Program-made: the position numbers and the translations under genes
Shown: piece after piece, positions 25,221-35,201 of the stretch
Layout of the letters: every line of letters starts with the position of its first letter
Position numbering within the stretch: the stretch's first letter is position 1
Assembly (NCBI RefSeq): GCF_022095615.2
Contig: NZ_CP155559.1
Location: 3,965,501-4,029,500, forward strand
Source: Bacillus thuringiensis
GTDB taxonomy: Bacteria > Bacillota > Bacilli > Bacillales > Bacillaceae_G
Length of the DNA stretch: 64,000 nt
Direction: 5' to 3'
Notes under the pieces: model-generated
Seen by the model: the letters and a program-made list of their open reading frames with translations, nothing else
The model's database searches: none
What the model was told of the DNA's origin: nothing

Positions 25221-25228
25221 TATATGTA

Positions 25229-25420
25229 TCACTTTTCAAAGCGATCTAACATCTCATCTCTCATTCCGAAACTCACTACCGCAATTCCTACATACATAAA
25301 CAGAAGGAACGCAGGATGAACTGTGTTGTACCAAGTGCTATCAACAATTAAATAAATCGTTAATGCGACAACAAGAACAAACGCTAAGATAAACATATAA
25401 AAGTGTCTTGTGCTACCCAT
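25229..25420 (-). CDS. small two-helix membrane protein, unknown
   Basis: 63 residues from ATG 25420 (MGSTRHFYMFILAF) with GAGAGGAG upstream. Two hydrophobic helices (about residues 8-26 and 35-52) and an acidic/basic tail. The frame is open to 25453, but that part has no ribosome site. Unknown function. Confidence 0.7.
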   Translation of the reverse strand: MGSTRHFYMFILAFVLVVALTIYLIVDSTWYNTVHPAFLLFMYVGIAVVSFGMRDEMLDRFEK

Positions 25421-25490
25421 AATAAACTCCTCTCTTCTCACTTCACCATTCAACAGTATATTTTATCGAATAATTCGATATGACTCAAGG

Positions 25491-25715
25491 TTAACTTTCT
25501 GTTATGTAATCAAGTTCCACCTTTACAATGTCCTCACATGCTATTGAAATGATCGTTCCTTGCTTATCAATTGCCGTCACTTCTCTATTATCCATTACAC
25601 GATGCGCTACTCTTTCTAGTACTTTTCCTTGGTCTCGATAACAAAATTCTTTTACATCTTTAATCGTTTTTCCGTTTTCTAAATGGTATATCATTCTATA
25701 ACACCGATATCCCAC
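25491..25715 (-). CDS. small soluble protein, unknown
   Basis: 74 residues if it starts at GTG 25715 (GGGGTGG upstream), or 67 if it starts at the ATG at 25694. Strand-rich sequence with MIYHLENGKTIKDVKEFCYRD and a C-terminal acidic end. No domain recognised; the start is uncertain. Confidence 0.6.
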   Translation of the reverse strand: MGYRCYRMIYHLENGKTIKDVKEFCYRDQGKVLERVAHRVMDNREVTAIDKQGTIISIACEDIVKVELDYITES

Positions 25716-25926
25716 ATTTCCACCCCCATCTTGCTCGTTTTTTCACATATACATAAAAATGAGTTATGCCTATCTCATTACATCTTCTTAATTTCAATAA
25801 AATTCTAACAAAAATAAATACTTTTATCAAACCGACTTTTTCAACAAAATCACCTATAAAACCGCTTCTTTACACCATTATGAAACAAAAAATATAAAAT
25901 TTTAACATTTTCTTCACTACTTCTGC

Positions 25927-25963
25927 ATAAAGTGAAACTTTAATCAACGGAAGTTTTACTACC
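25927..25963 (+). repeat. partial copy of a dispersed element
   Basis: The segment starting ATAAAGTGAAACTTTAATCA aligns without gaps to 63121 onward for about 36 bases (ATAAA.TGAAACTTTAAT.A...GGA..TTTT.CT.C). It probably is a truncated copy of a B. cereus group intergenic repeat. Confidence 0.45.
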
Positions 25964-25990
25964 TGGAAAATAAAGGGGTACATTCTCCAT

Positions 25991-26021
25991 AAAAAAAGAA
26001 CCCGCACATAGCGAGTTCTTC
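25991..26021 (-). terminator. gcv operon terminator
   Basis: On the minus strand AAGAACTCGC-TATGT-GCGGGTTCTT followed by a T run, after gcvPB. Confidence 0.75.
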
Positions 26022-26035
26022 CTTTGTTATTCTAA

Positions 26036-27511
26036 TCAAACTTGTACAGGAGCTAGCTTTTCATAACGTAAAACTGGTTTACGAGCAGCCAATGTTTCAT
26101 CCAAACGTTTAATTACCGTTGTGTGTGGTGCTTCTTGTACAACTTCTGGATTTTCTTCTACTTCTTTAGCAATTTGAATCATCTTATCAATGAAACCGTC
26201 TAATGTTTCTTTTGATTCTGTTTCTGTCGGCTCAATCATAATACATTCTTCCACATTTAATGGGAAGTAAATTGTTGGTGGATGGTAACCGAAATCAAGC
26301 AGACGTTTTGCAATATCTAGTGTACGTACACCCAGTTTCTTTTGACGACGACCTGATAATACAAATTCATGCTTACAATGTCTATCGAACGGAAGATCAT
26401 AGAATGGAGCCAATCTTCTCATCATATAGTTCGCATTTAATACTGCATACTCCGTTACTGCACGTAGTCCATCTGGACCCATAGAACGAATATATGTGTA
26501 CGCACGAACGTTAATTCCGAAGTTACCATAGAATGGTTTTACGCGCCCAATTGCTTCTGGACGATCATAGTTAAAGCGATAACCATCTTCTGTTTTCTCT
26601 AAAATTGGTTTTGGTAAGTACGGAATTAAATCAGCTTTCACACCTACTGGACCAGAACCTGGGCCACCGCCGCCATGAGGACCTGTAAATGTTTTATGAA
26701 GGTTTAAATGCACCACGTCAAATCCCATATCTCCTGGGCGCGCTTGGCTTAATACTGCATTTAAGTTTGCACCATCATAGTATAATTTACCGCCTGCGTT
26801 ATGGACGATTTCTGCCATTTCTAAAATATTTTCTTCGAATAGGCCTAATGTATTTGGATTTGTTAACATAAGTGCTGCTGTTTCTTCGTTTACAACACGT
26901 TTTAAATCTTCTAAATCAACAAGACCATTTTCATTTGATTTTACTGTAATTGTTTCAAAACCAGCTACAGTTGCAGATGCTGGATTCGTTCCGTGAGCAG
27001 AGTCAGGAACAATTACTTTCGTACGGTTAAAGTCACCATTTGCTTCATGGTATGCACGAATTAACATTAAGCCTGTCCATTCTCCGTGTGCACCAGCTGC
27101 TGGTTGTAATGTAACAGTATCCATACCTGTAATTTCGATTAAATGCTCTTGTAAGTCGTACATTAATTCCATTGCACCTTGTACTGTCTTTTCATCTTGA
27201 AGTGGATGAATATTTGCAAATCCTGCGAAACGAGCTACACTCTCATTAATTTTCGGATTATATTTCATCGTACAAGATCCAAGTGGATAGAATCCAGAAT
27301 CAACGCCGTGGTTACGGTTTGAAAGTGCTGTATAGTGGCGCATAATGTCAAGTTCAGATACTTCTGGTAGCTCTGCATCTTCTACTCGAATATAATCGCT
27401 CTCGAACACATCTTCTAGTTTCACTTCTTCTACATCTAATTTGGGTAAGCTATATCCTACGCGTCCTTCTTTAGTCACTTCAAAAATAAGTGCTTGGTCT
27501 TGGTTCTTCAT
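26036..27511 (-). CDS. gcvPB: glycine dehydrogenase (decarboxylating) subunit 2
   Basis: 491-residue PLP-binding half of the two-subunit P-protein. With GcvPA it decarboxylates glycine and loads aminomethyl onto lipoyl-GcvH. The PLP lysine lies in [23 protein letters not shown]. Other landmarks are [34 protein letters not shown] and [11 protein letters not shown]. It overlaps gcvPA by 4 bases (ATGA). gcvH, the lipoylated carrier, is not in this window. Confidence 0.98.
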   Translation of the reverse strand: MKNQDQALIFEVTKEGRVGYSLPKLDVEEVKLEDVFESDYIRVEDAELPEVSELDIMRHYTALSNRNHGVDSGFYPLGSCTMKYNPKINESVARFAGFANIHPLQDEKTVQGAMELMYDLQEHLIEITGMDTVTLQPAAGAHGEWTGLMLIRAYHEANGDFNRTKVIVPDSAHGTNPASATVAGFETITVKSNENGLVDLEDLKRVVNEETAALMLTNPNTLGLFEENILEMAEIVHNAGGKLYYDGANLNAVLSQARPGDMGFDVVHLNLHKTFTGPHGGGGPGSGPVGVKADLIPYLPKPILEKTEDGYRFNYDRPEAIGRVKPFYGNFGINVRAYTYIRSMGPDGLRAVTEYAVLNANYMMRRLAPFYDLPFDRHCKHEFVLSGRRQKKLGVRTLDIAKRLLDFGYHPPTIYFPLNVEECIMIEPTETESKETLDGFIDKMIQIAKEVEENPEVVQEAPHTTVIKRLDETLAARKPVLRYEKLAPVQV

Positions 27512-28851
27512 TGGATAGCCCCCATTTCATTTACAAGTGTGTCAATTTCCTCTTTTGTACGAAGCTCAGTTACTGCTAGAAGCATATGGTTTTCATGCTC
27601 TTTATAATCACGGCCTAGATCGTAACCGCCGATAATATTCTTTTGTAATAATGCATCGTTTACTTCTTTCACTGGACGCTTGCAATCTACAACAAACTCA
27701 TTGAAGAATGGTCCAGCAAATGTAACTGTGAAGCCTTTCGCTTCAAATTGGCGTTTTGCATATTGTGCTTTAGAAATGTTTTGACGCGCCATTTCTTTCA
27801 CACCTTGTTTACCAAGTGCCGTCATTGCAACAGAAGCTGCTAATGCATTTAACGCTTGGTTTGAACAAATGTTAGACGTCGCTTTATCACGGCGAATATG
27901 CTGTTCACGTGCTTGTAACGTTAACACAAAACCACGTTTACCATCTGAATCTACAGTTTGTCCAACAAGACGTCCTGGAATTTTACGCATAAATGCTTTC
28001 GTTGTTGCAAAGTAACCACAGTGTGGTCCACCAAACTGCGTTGGGATACCAAATGGTTGTGCATCACCGATTACAATATCCGCACCGAATTTTCCTGGTG
28101 GTGTTAATGCGCCTAATGATAATGGATTTGAAGAAACGATAAATAATGATTTTTGTTGATGAACGATTTTTTCAATATCAGCTAATTTTTCAACTTGTCC
28201 GAAGAAGTTTGGATATTGAACAATTACACAAGCAACTGTATCATCTACTTCACTTTGTAATACGTCTAAATCTGTTACACCATCTTTATGATTAATTTCA
28301 ACAACTTCTAGATGTTGACCTTTTGCATATGTTTCAAGTACTGCTCTTGATTCCGGGTGCACTGCACTAGATACAAGGATTTTCTTTTTACGAGTATGGC
28401 CAGCTGCTAGCATTGCCGCTTCAGCTAAAGCTGTACCTCCGTCGTACATAGAAGAGTTTGCTACATCCATTCCTGTTAATTCACAAATCATTGTTTGGAA
28501 TTCAAAGATTGCTTGTAATTCCCCTTGTGAAATTTCTGGTTGGTATGGCGTGTAAGCTGTATAAAATTCTGAGCGAGAGATAACGTGATCTACAATTACT
28601 GGAGCGTAATGATCGTATACGCCTGCTCCTAAGAAAGAAGCATATTCTTTTAAGTTAGCATTTTTGCTAGCCATTTGAGTTAACTCTTTTAAAAGCTCTG
28701 GCTCTGATTTTGCTTCTTTAATTTTTAAATCCCCTTTAAAACGAACACTCTCTGGAATATCAGAGAATAACTCATCGATCGTTTGAACGCCGATCGTTTG
28801 TAACATTTCTTTTTTGTCTTCTTCTGTCATTGGAAGATAACGATGCAACAT
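27508..28851 (-). CDS. gcvPA: glycine dehydrogenase (decarboxylating) subunit 1
   Basis: 447-residue subunit of the P-protein with the aminotransferase class V-like fold but no PLP lysine. Landmarks are [18 protein letters not shown] at the N-terminus, [40 protein letters not shown] and [10 protein letters not shown]. Middle gene of gcvT-gcvPA-gcvPB, 20 bases after gcvT. Confidence 0.98.
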   Translation of the reverse strand: MLHRYLPMTEEDKKEMLQTIGVQTIDELFSDIPESVRFKGDLKIKEAKSEPELLKELTQMASKNANLKEYASFLGAGVYDHYAPVIVDHVISRSEFYTAYTPYQPEISQGELQAIFEFQTMICELTGMDVANSSMYDGGTALAEAAMLAAGHTRKKKILVSSAVHPESRAVLETYAKGQHLEVVEINHKDGVTDLDVLQSEVDDTVACVIVQYPNFFGQVEKLADIEKIVHQQKSLFIVSSNPLSLGALTPPGKFGADIVIGDAQPFGIPTQFGGPHCGYFATTKAFMRKIPGRLVGQTVDSDGKRGFVLTLQAREQHIRRDKATSNICSNQALNALAASVAMTALGKQGVKEMARQNISKAQYAKRQFEAKGFTVTFAGPFFNEFVVDCKRPVKEVNDALLQKNIIGGYDLGRDYKEHENHMLLAVTELRTKEEIDTLVNEMGAIQ

Positions 28852-28871
28852 GAAATCTACCCCTCTCCCCG

Positions 28872-29972
28872 TTACTTTGAACGTTTATAAAATGGTGTTG
28901 GAACAACTACTGCTTTGACGCGTTTATTACGAATTTCAATTTCTACTTCTGTATCAACTGCTGCGTATTTTACATCAATTAGTGCTAAACCAATGCTTTT
29001 CTTTAACGTTGGAGATTGTGTACCACTCGTTACTTCCCCGATTTTTTCTTCCCCAATAAATACAGGGTAATGCGTACGAGGAATTCCACGTTCGATTACT
29101 TCGATGCCGACTAACTTACGAGACGCACCGTTTTCTTTTTGCTCTTTTAACGTTTCTTTTCCAAAGAAGTCTGCTTCTTTATTTGGTTTTACCGCAAAGC
29201 CAATTCCAGCTTCAATCGGTGTAATATCTTTTGATAATTCTTGACCATAAAGTGGTAATGTTGCTTCGAAGCGAAGTGTATCACGAGCACCTAAACCACA
29301 TGCTTTTAAGCCTTCTTCAGCTCCAACTTCAAGAAGTTTCTCCCAAAGCTTTGCAGCATCTTCACTCTTACAGTAAATTTCAAATCCATCTTCACCTGTG
29401 TAACCTGTACGAGATACAAGTGCTGGGATTCCATCTACAAGAATATCGTTTTTAAATTTAAAGAACTTAATTTCTTTCAAATCTTCTGACACAACTTTTT
29501 GTAAAATGCCTTCTGCTTTTGGTCCTTGAATTGCAAGCTGTGCAACTTCACTAGAAACATTGACTACTTTCGCATCGCCAATTACATGGCTAGCTAACCA
29601 TTCGTAATCTTTCTCGATATTTGATGCATTGATTACTAATAAATAGTCTTCTTCACCACGTTTGTAGATTAATAAATCATCTACTGTACCACCATTTTCG
29701 TAGCACATAGCTGTATATTGTGCGCCTCCTACCTTTAAGGTAGAAACGTCATTTGTAACAACACGTTGTAAAAATGCTAAACTATCTACACCTTTTACCT
29801 CAACTTCCCCCATATGAGACACATCGAACAAACCTGCCGCTGTACGTACAGCTTCATGTTCTTCTTTAATGCTTGAAAATTGAACTGGTAATTCCCAACC
29901 ACCGAAGTCGATTGTTTTCCCACCATACTTCGCGTATACATCAAATAACGGTGTACGTTGTAATGTAATCAT
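28872..29972 (-). CDS. gcvT: aminomethyltransferase (glycine cleavage T protein)
   Basis: 366-residue T protein. It transfers the methylene group from aminomethyl-lipoyl-GcvH to tetrahydrofolate, releasing ammonia. Landmarks are [56 protein letters not shown] and [15 protein letters not shown]. First gene of the operon, with GGGGGAGAGAG upstream. The leader lacks a recognisable glycine riboswitch (see findings). Confidence 0.98.
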   Translation of the reverse strand: MITLQRTPLFDVYAKYGGKTIDFGGWELPVQFSSIKEEHEAVRTAAGLFDVSHMGEVEVKGVDSLAFLQRVVTNDVSTLKVGGAQYTAMCYENGGTVDDLLIYKRGEEDYLLVINASNIEKDYEWLASHVIGDAKVVNVSSEVAQLAIQGPKAEGILQKVVSEDLKEIKFFKFKNDILVDGIPALVSRTGYTGEDGFEIYCKSEDAAKLWEKLLEVGAEEGLKACGLGARDTLRFEATLPLYGQELSKDITPIEAGIGFAVKPNKEADFFGKETLKEQKENGASRKLVGIEVIERGIPRTHYPVFIGEEKIGEVTSGTQSPTLKKSIGLALIDVKYAAVDTEVEIEIRNKRVKAVVVPTPFYKRSK

Positions 29973-30362
29973 GCTCTCTCCCCCTTATGCTTTGACAAAT
30001 CAATAAAAGTTGCTCGCCATATCTAAACATTTTCACTCTGAAAAGATAGGATATACGGAATCTCATTATATTTTTTTATGAAAGCGTAAATAAAAAATCA
30101 CTTTCTTGGATAAAATACGAAAGATTCCACACATTTCACACCATTATCCTAACATTATTCGCTATATTTCATCAATATTCTAGCATAAAAAATAATTTAG
30201 AATTTTTTATTCTTAATCTAATTAAATACAACTTTCAAAATTTAGCCCTTTATCTTTGCCTATTCTTTAACTTTTAGTATGTGTAATAACGCTTTATTAC
30301 AAGGCTTATATAAAAAGATTTTTTCATAATTACTTTAGTTTATAAAAGGTGGGAGAGTCGTA
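29973..30362. other. divergent intergenic region gcvT / yqhH
   Basis: 390 AT-rich bases between the divergent gcvT operon and the SNF2 gene. I see no ORF and no conserved glycine-aptamer cores. A weak cre-like sequence TGAAAGCGTAAATA occurs near 30078 but has two or more mismatches. Promoters for both directions must lie here; none is clear. Confidence 0.5.
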
Positions 30363-32045
30363 ATGAATGTCGATATTTCCGTAGATCGGACATGGCAACA
30401 CAATTTTTTAAATAGAATTGACGAAGATGGCCCTTGGACAAACTGGGATTTATATCATTTAGCTTATAAAACAGAAAAATCTTTACTTGTTCCTACTTTC
30501 GATGGATTACAAGCACCGAAACATTTATCCCATTTCACACCACTTCCTCATCAATTAGAAGTCGCTCAAAATGTCATTGAACAAATGAATGGTAAAGCGA
30601 TACTAGCAGATGAAGTGGGACTTGGGAAAACAATTGAAGCTGGACTTATTTTAAAAGAATATATGGTCCGCGGCCTTGTGAAAAAAGTACTTATACTCGT
30701 CCCGGCCTCTCTCGTATCACAATGGGCATACGAACTAAATACAAAGTTTTTCATTCCAGCTGTAGCTCAAAAGAAAAGCTACTCGTGGGAACAAGCCGAT
30801 GTGATTGTATCATCAATTGATACTGCGAAACGTTCACCGCATCGTGATATCGTTTTGAACTTAGAATATGACCTTATTATTATCGATGAAGCACATAAAC
30901 TTAAAAATAATAAAACAAAAAACTATGAATTTGCACAGCGATTAAAAAAGAAATTTTGCTTATTATTGACTGCTACTCCTGTTCAAAATAAGATTGATGA
31001 AATTTTCAACCTCGTTTCTTTATTAAAACCAGGACATCTAGGCAATCAATCCAACTTTGAAGAATATTACGCTTCAAAAAATCGTTCAGCCGAATCTGAT
31101 GAAGATTTAAAAGCTCTTATTAACAAAGTTATGGTCCGAAATCGACGTCATAACACTGGAATTGATTGGCCAAAGAGACATGTACGTACAATTTTTGTTG
31201 AGTTTAATGAAGAAGAGCAAGCTCTATATAATGATATTGAAAATTGGCGAGGACAAGATGCCTTCACATCTGCTTTCTCATCGTTAACTTTAAAACGGGA
31301 AGCATGTAGTAGTCGTGAGGCGGTTTACTATTCATTAAAAAAACATGTAGAAAAAAGACAGAAGGAAAATGAGCATTACATAAAAGACCCGCATATTGAT
31401 GTGCTAATGGACAAAATTAATCATATTCCTTTTAACTCAAAAGCAAATAAAGCTCTCGAGCTTATAAAAGAAATTGATGATAAAGTCATCATCTTCACAG
31501 AATACCGAGCTTCGCAAATGTACTTACAATGGTTTTTACAACAACATGGTATTTCTTCCGTACCATTCCGCGGTGGATTTAAACGTGGGAAGAAAGATTG
31601 GATGAAGGAACTTTTCCAAAACCGTGCTCAAGTGTTAATCGCAACGGAAGCTGGCGGTGAAGGAATTAACTTACAGTTTTGTAGCCATATGATCAATTAC
31701 GATTTGCCATGGAACCCAATGCGCCTTGAGCAAAGAATCGGACGTATTCACCGTCTTGGTCAAAAGAATGATGTTCATATTTATAACTTAGCTACAAAGC
31801 ATACTGTTGAAGAACATATTTTGAAACTGTTATATGAAAAAATCAACTTATTTGAGCGTGTTATCGGTGAGCTAGATGAAATTTTAACGAGAATTAATAT
31901 GAAAAACATCGAAGCGCATATTCAAGAAATATTTGTGCAGTCAAAAAGCGAGGGCGAAATCCGAATTAAGATGGAAAACTTAACATCTATTATCGACTTC
32001 GCGAAACGAAATGAAGCTGAGGTGCAAGGCTATGCAGCAACATGA
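30363..32045 (+). CDS. yqhH: SNF2-family helicase-like ATPase (YqhH)
   Basis: 560-residue SWI2/SNF2 protein. Motif I is ILADEVGLGKTIEAG (around residue 80), motif II is LIIIDEAHKLKN, motif III is LLTATPVQNKI, and motifs V/VI are ATEAGGEGINLQFCSHMINYD and QRIGRIHRLGQ. It is compact, with no extra DNA-binding domain seen. The biological role is unknown. The next gene, yqhG, starts within its last codons, so the two products probably work together. Confidence 0.95.
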   Translation: MNVDISVDRTWQHNFLNRIDEDGPWTNWDLYHLAYKTEKSLLVPTFDGLQAPKHLSHFTPLPHQLEVAQNVIEQMNGKAILADEVGLGKTIEAGLILKEYMVRGLVKKVLILVPASLVSQWAYELNTKFFIPAVAQKKSYSWEQADVIVSSIDTAKRSPHRDIVLNLEYDLIIIDEAHKLKNNKTKNYEFAQRLKKKFCLLLTATPVQNKIDEIFNLVSLLKPGHLGNQSNFEEYYASKNRSAESDEDLKALINKVMVRNRRHNTGIDWPKRHVRTIFVEFNEEEQALYNDIENWRGQDAFTSAFSSLTLKREACSSREAVYYSLKKHVEKRQKENEHYIKDPHIDVLMDKINHIPFNSKANKALELIKEIDDKVIIFTEYRASQMYLQWFLQQHGISSVPFRGGFKRGKKDWMKELFQNRAQVLIATEAGGEGINLQFCSHMINYDLPWNPMRLEQRIGRIHRLGQKNDVHIYNLATKHTVEEHILKLLYEKINLFERVIGELDEILTRINMKNIEAHIQEIFVQSKSEGEIRIKMENLTSIIDFAKRNEAEVQGYAAT

Positions 32046-32826
32046 AATTCATAATTACTTATACAATTTTTTCGAGGCGAATAACTGTGAAATTTTAAAC
32101 CGTTCCCCTCATCTATTAGATGTGCAGTTAACAATTGAGATGGATAAATTATTAATGAATCGCCCTTTTTATTGGCACTATCTTGAGAAAACAGGAGGCG
32201 TACCGAATCCGATGCGCCTTACTCTTCATACAAATCCAGAAAGTGAAGAAAACGATGGTGAGCTTATTCACTACGGTTCACCACGTCTTCATCAAATTTT
32301 CCAAACAACAAAAGAATTAGGATCTTACATACGTTTATATGAGGAAGTACGGCATAGCGGGGCAACACATACACCACTCCATCCATGGCTCGGTGTAAAT
32401 ATAAAGGTTTCCTATCAGTGTGATCGAAAAAAAGACATCCTTCACTCCATTGGGATTCATCTCATTTCTGGTACAATGATTGCAAACTTTCATGAAACAT
32501 TAGCTAACATTAAACTTACGCCGAAAATACCTGACTTTTGTTTTACCCTCTCGCCTATCATTAAACCGCAAAGCGGTTTACAGCGTATAGAGGATGCTTT
32601 AAAAAATATTATTGCAGAAGATGACCATACGTGGGCAAAAGAAGCAAGAGTGCGCTGGAATCACGATTTAGACCTTTTAAATCGTTTTTATGAAGAAAGT
32701 GATGAACTTCCCGAAAGCTATGAAATTGAAAAACAAGCACTGCAAGAACAATATGAACCACGCATTACAGTGCAAATTATTAACGGCGGACTCTTTTATG
32801 TTACGGCGAATCATTTTCTATCTTAA
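32032..32826 (+). CDS. yqhG: YqhG family protein
   Basis: 264 residues from ATG 32032, with GAGGTG inside the yqhH end; the two genes overlap by 14 bases. Soluble, no membrane helices. Conserved-looking blocks are MNRPFYWHYLEKTGGVPNPM, YGSPRLHQIF and HPWLGVNIKVSYQCDRKKD. The family always accompanies the SNF2 gene in Bacillus, which suggests an accessory subunit. Function unknown. Confidence 0.9.
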   Translation: MQQHEIHNYLYNFFEANNCEILNRSPHLLDVQLTIEMDKLLMNRPFYWHYLEKTGGVPNPMRLTLHTNPESEENDGELIHYGSPRLHQIFQTTKELGSYIRLYEEVRHSGATHTPLHPWLGVNIKVSYQCDRKKDILHSIGIHLISGTMIANFHETLANIKLTPKIPDFCFTLSPIIKPQSGLQRIEDALKNIIAEDDHTWAKEARVRWNHDLDLLNRFYEESDELPESYEIEKQALQEQYEPRITVQIINGGLFYVTANHFLS

Positions 32827-32859
32827 AAAGCCCCTTCTTTTTTAGAAGGAGCTTTTTTG
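32825..32859 (+). terminator. yqhH-yqhG terminator
   Basis: AAAAGCCCCTTCT / AGAAGGAGCTTTTTT hairpin right after the stop, possibly bidirectional. Confidence 0.8.
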
Positions 32860-32861
32860 AG

Positions 32862-32993
32862 TTATCCTCTATCGCCATTACGCTCTTGTTGTTTTTGCTT
32901 TGCCATACGTTTTTGATACGCACGATCCTTTGCACTCACATGATTTGCATCAGTTGGAAGATTTTCTTTTGAACGGCCAATTCCATTGCTCAT
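32862..32993 (-). CDS. 43-residue hydrophilic protein, unknown
   Basis: Too short for usual ORF lists. The ATG at 32993 has AAAGGAGTG at 8 bases. The product begins MSNGIGRSKENLPTDANHVS and continues as a Lys/Gln/Arg-rich helix (KDRAYQKRMAKQKQQERNGDRG-like, 43 residues in all). It looks like the small basic proteins often made in sporulating bacilli, but I cannot name the family. It occupies the place where B. subtilis has sinI-sinR-tasA. Confidence 0.65.
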   Translation of the reverse strand: MSNGIGRSKENLPTDANHVSAKDRAYQKRMAKQKQQERNGDRG

Positions 32994-33091
32994 CTATTTC
33001 ACTCCTTTTATATCTTTCAAAATACATCCTTATTTTCAGCTAGAGGCACCATCCTTATGCAAAAAAAAATAAGAGCAGCCATTGGCTACTC

Positions 33092-33319
33092 TTACTCACT
33101 CACATATTTTTGAAACATATCATGGATGCCTTTATTTACGAGGTTCGAGATCTGCTCGTCAGATTTATTCGGATAACGATCACGCAATCTGATAGATGCC
33201 TTCACCATTAAATTTTCTAATACAGAACGGCCACCTTCTCCATAAATAATTTCAGCATACTTAACAAGCCTTCCATCCTCTACTGTTGCTGGATTATGAT
33301 TGAAGAAAAATTTACTCAT
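33092..33319 (-). CDS. small soluble protein, unknown
   Basis: 75 residues from ATG 33319 (MSKFFFNHNPATVEDGR) with AGAGGTGGAG upstream. Helical; motifs GEGGRSVLENLMVKASIRLRD and KSDEQISNLVNKGIHDMF. No domain recognised. The frame remains open upstream to 33418 but without a ribosome site. Confidence 0.7.
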   Translation of the reverse strand: MSKFFFNHNPATVEDGRLVKYAEIIYGEGGRSVLENLMVKASIRLRDRYPNKSDEQISNLVNKGIHDMFQKYVSE

Positions 33320-33650
33320 TGTCTCCACCTCTCTCTTTTGATAACGTTTACATTTATATAGATTATTTATGTTATTTATTTCACAATATTGTATGCATGT
33401 ATATTTAATTAGTTTCATTATAAAGCAACATATCGATAGTAAATATGTGATTTTCCGTCCATTTTGTGAACAAACAAAAAAATGAAAGCGTTTCCTTTAT
33501 TATATACTAAAAAAACTTACTACGCTAGGGGCAATTTTTTCAATCTACTAATCCCTCAAAAAATGATATATTTTTTCTTTTCCCATCAAACCTTATACAA
33601 TTTTCAGAAATTATATTATAAAATATATGTATGACTTAAGGAGGATTTAT
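33320..33650. other. divergent intergenic region
   Basis: About 330 AT-rich bases between two divergent genes; no ORF. A cre-like site lies at 33483, and a run of AT-rich sequence precedes the VC0807-family gene, with a possible -10 TATAAA at 33615. Confidence 0.5.
33483..33496. promoter_or_regulatory. cre-like (CcpA) site
   Basis: TGAAAGCGTTTCCT matches the catabolite-response consensus core TGAAAnCGnTTnC. It could mediate glucose-dependent control of either flanking gene. Confidence 0.35.
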
Positions 33651-34283
33651 ATGAATCAAAATAAAAAAGCTATATTAGATCTTGTCTTTTATCTTGTAAT
33701 CCCATTCCTCATTTGGAAATTTGCAAAACCTTATATCGATCCTTATTACGCGATGTTACTTTCCTCTGTTCCAGGGATTATTTATACACTGTATATGTTT
33801 AAAAGGGAAAAACAGTTTAACGTGACAGGGTTCTTTATTTTAATTACACTCATCGCTAATACGACGGTAGATTTATTATCTGGATCAGCTGAACGAATGT
33901 TGTGGAACGATGCATACTATCACATCGTACTCGGCATTATCGTCATATGTACAATTTTTATAAAAAAACCACTTATGTTATATTTCGCAGCAGATATCGC
34001 AGCACTACAAGGTCATGACCGTGATAAAAGTCGTGAACTGTATCGTGATAGTCGTATCTATCCAGCACTACAATATTTAACGCTATTTTTCGGGCTACAA
34101 TTCATATTAAAAAGCTTCTTAAAAATTTATTTCATCTCTGTTTTCGGTGTAGATGGCTATGGTGAAATGAGAGCAATTATGACCGCTGTTGGATGGGGCA
34201 TTTCTATTTGTATCGGAATTGGATTTGTCTGGGTGAACAATAAAATACATGCTGTTACAGAAGAAAAAGAATCCGTACAGTAA
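33651..34283 (+). CDS. VC0807-family membrane protein
   Basis: 210 residues from ATG 33651 with AAGGAGG upstream. Six transmembrane helices arranged in pairs; the second half contains the polar motif DRDKSRELYRDSRIYPALQY between helices 4 and 5. This layout is typical of the VC0807 family of unknown function. The downstream hairpin terminates it. Confidence 0.78.
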   Translation: MNQNKKAILDLVFYLVIPFLIWKFAKPYIDPYYAMLLSSVPGIIYTLYMFKREKQFNVTGFFILITLIANTTVDLLSGSAERMLWNDAYYHIVLGIIVICTIFIKKPLMLYFAADIAALQGHDRDKSRELYRDSRIYPALQYLTLFFGLQFILKSFLKIYFISVFGVDGYGEMRAIMTAVGWGISICIGIGFVWVNNKIHAVTEEKESVQ

Positions 34284-34285
34284 AT

Positions 34286-34325
34286 GAAAATCCCCTAGTA
34301 GTATGATACTAGGGGATTTTCATTT
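34286..34325. terminator. bidirectional terminator
   Basis: GAAAATCCCCTAGTA / TACTAGGGGATTTTC, a 15-base perfect stem between converging genes. Confidence 0.85.
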
Positions 34326-34346
34326 ACTAGACATATTACGAAATCG

Positions 34347-34547
34347 TTAACTTGATTTTTTTCTTTTATCTTTTACGTTTCGATAAAACAAAGCAGCACT
34401 TAGCGGCATCACACCAAACCACTTATTCATAAATGGCTCTTTTTCAGCACGGCGTTGTTCTTTCTTTTGTTTACGATCTTCTTTTGGAGCATCCATATAC
34501 GACACAAACTGCTGTGTCACAAAGCGAACATAATCATTAGTAGACAT
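34347..34547 (-). CDS. yqzE: YqzE family protein
   Basis: 66 residues beginning MSTNDYVRFVTQQFVSYMDAP, with a very charged middle (KEDRKQKKEQRRAEKEP) and a weakly hydrophobic C-terminal part (WFGVMPLSAALFYR). This is the YqzE family found next to the comG operon in Bacillus. Function unknown. Here aroK and a prolyl hydroxylase gene separate it from comGG. Confidence 0.85.
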   Translation of the reverse strand: MSTNDYVRFVTQQFVSYMDAPKEDRKQKKEQRRAEKEPFMNKWFGVMPLSAALFYRNVKDKRKKSS

Positions 34548-34585
34548 ATTATCATCACCTCTACTTGATTAGTATGTCCACTTTT

Positions 34586-35083
34586 TTATTCATTAATCTT
34601 TTCTTTTAATTCATTCATGATTTGCTTTACCGATTTATTCGTCGTATCAATATGAATATGAGCCTCTTCATAATGAGCTCGGCGCGATTCAAATTTTGCC
34701 ACAAATGCCACTATATCTTTTTTCTGAAATAGTGGACGTGTCGTATCTTCACGAAGCCTTTCTGCAATTACATGTGGATCACAATATAAATACACGACAG
34801 TTCCATTTTCCTTCATCCACTTTCGGTTTTCCTCTCGTTCAATGATGCCACCACCAGTTGTAATAATTACATTATGAACAGGCAGTGAGCGTAACATTTC
34901 ACTTTCATATTCCCGAAAAACAATTTCGCCTTCTTCGGCAAACATATCACGAATTGCCTTCTCCTGCTTCTCTTCAATTTTTTGATCGGTATCTACAACA
35001 TCCATATGAAGTTCTTTACTTAACGCTTTTCCAATTGTTGTTTTCCCTGCTCCCATATAACCGGTTATGTATATAGATTTCAT
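34586..35083 (-). CDS. aroK: shikimate kinase
   Basis: 165 residues from ATG 35083 ([21 protein letters not shown]). It phosphorylates shikimate at the 3-hydroxyl. The P-loop is GYMGAGKTT (residues 8-16), the substrate-binding Asp is in [10 protein letters not shown], Arg is in FREYESEML, the glycine motif is TTGGGI, and the lid is [15 protein letters not shown] precedes the start. It lies between yqzE and the prolyl hydroxylase. Confidence 0.95.
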   Translation of the reverse strand: MKSIYITGYMGAGKTTIGKALSKELHMDVVDTDQKIEEKQEKAIRDMFAEEGEIVFREYESEMLRSLPVHNVIITTGGGIIEREENRKWMKENGTVVYLYCDPHVIAERLREDTTRPLFQKKDIVAFVAKFESRRAHYEEAHIHIDTTNKSVKQIMNELKEKINE

Positions 35084-35201
35084 GTTCGTTCCTCTCAATC
35101 ATCCGTTATTATTTGTTATTATAACGAAAGATTACATTATTGAATAAAAAAACGTCTTGTTCTCCTTATGCAATGAAGAACAAAACGTCACATACACGCT
35201 T

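Larger units (their letters stand above)
25716..26035. other. gene-free AT-rich gap before the gcv operon end
   Basis: About 320 bases with no credible ORF. It contains the gcv terminator at its right side and, at 25927-25963, a segment matching part of the element at 63121. Confidence 0.6.

Noticed and set aside
30078..30091. cre-like sequence TGAAAGCGTAAATA in the gcvT/yqhH gap
   Set aside because: Two or more mismatches to the consensus and no symmetry on the right side; reported only as a remark.
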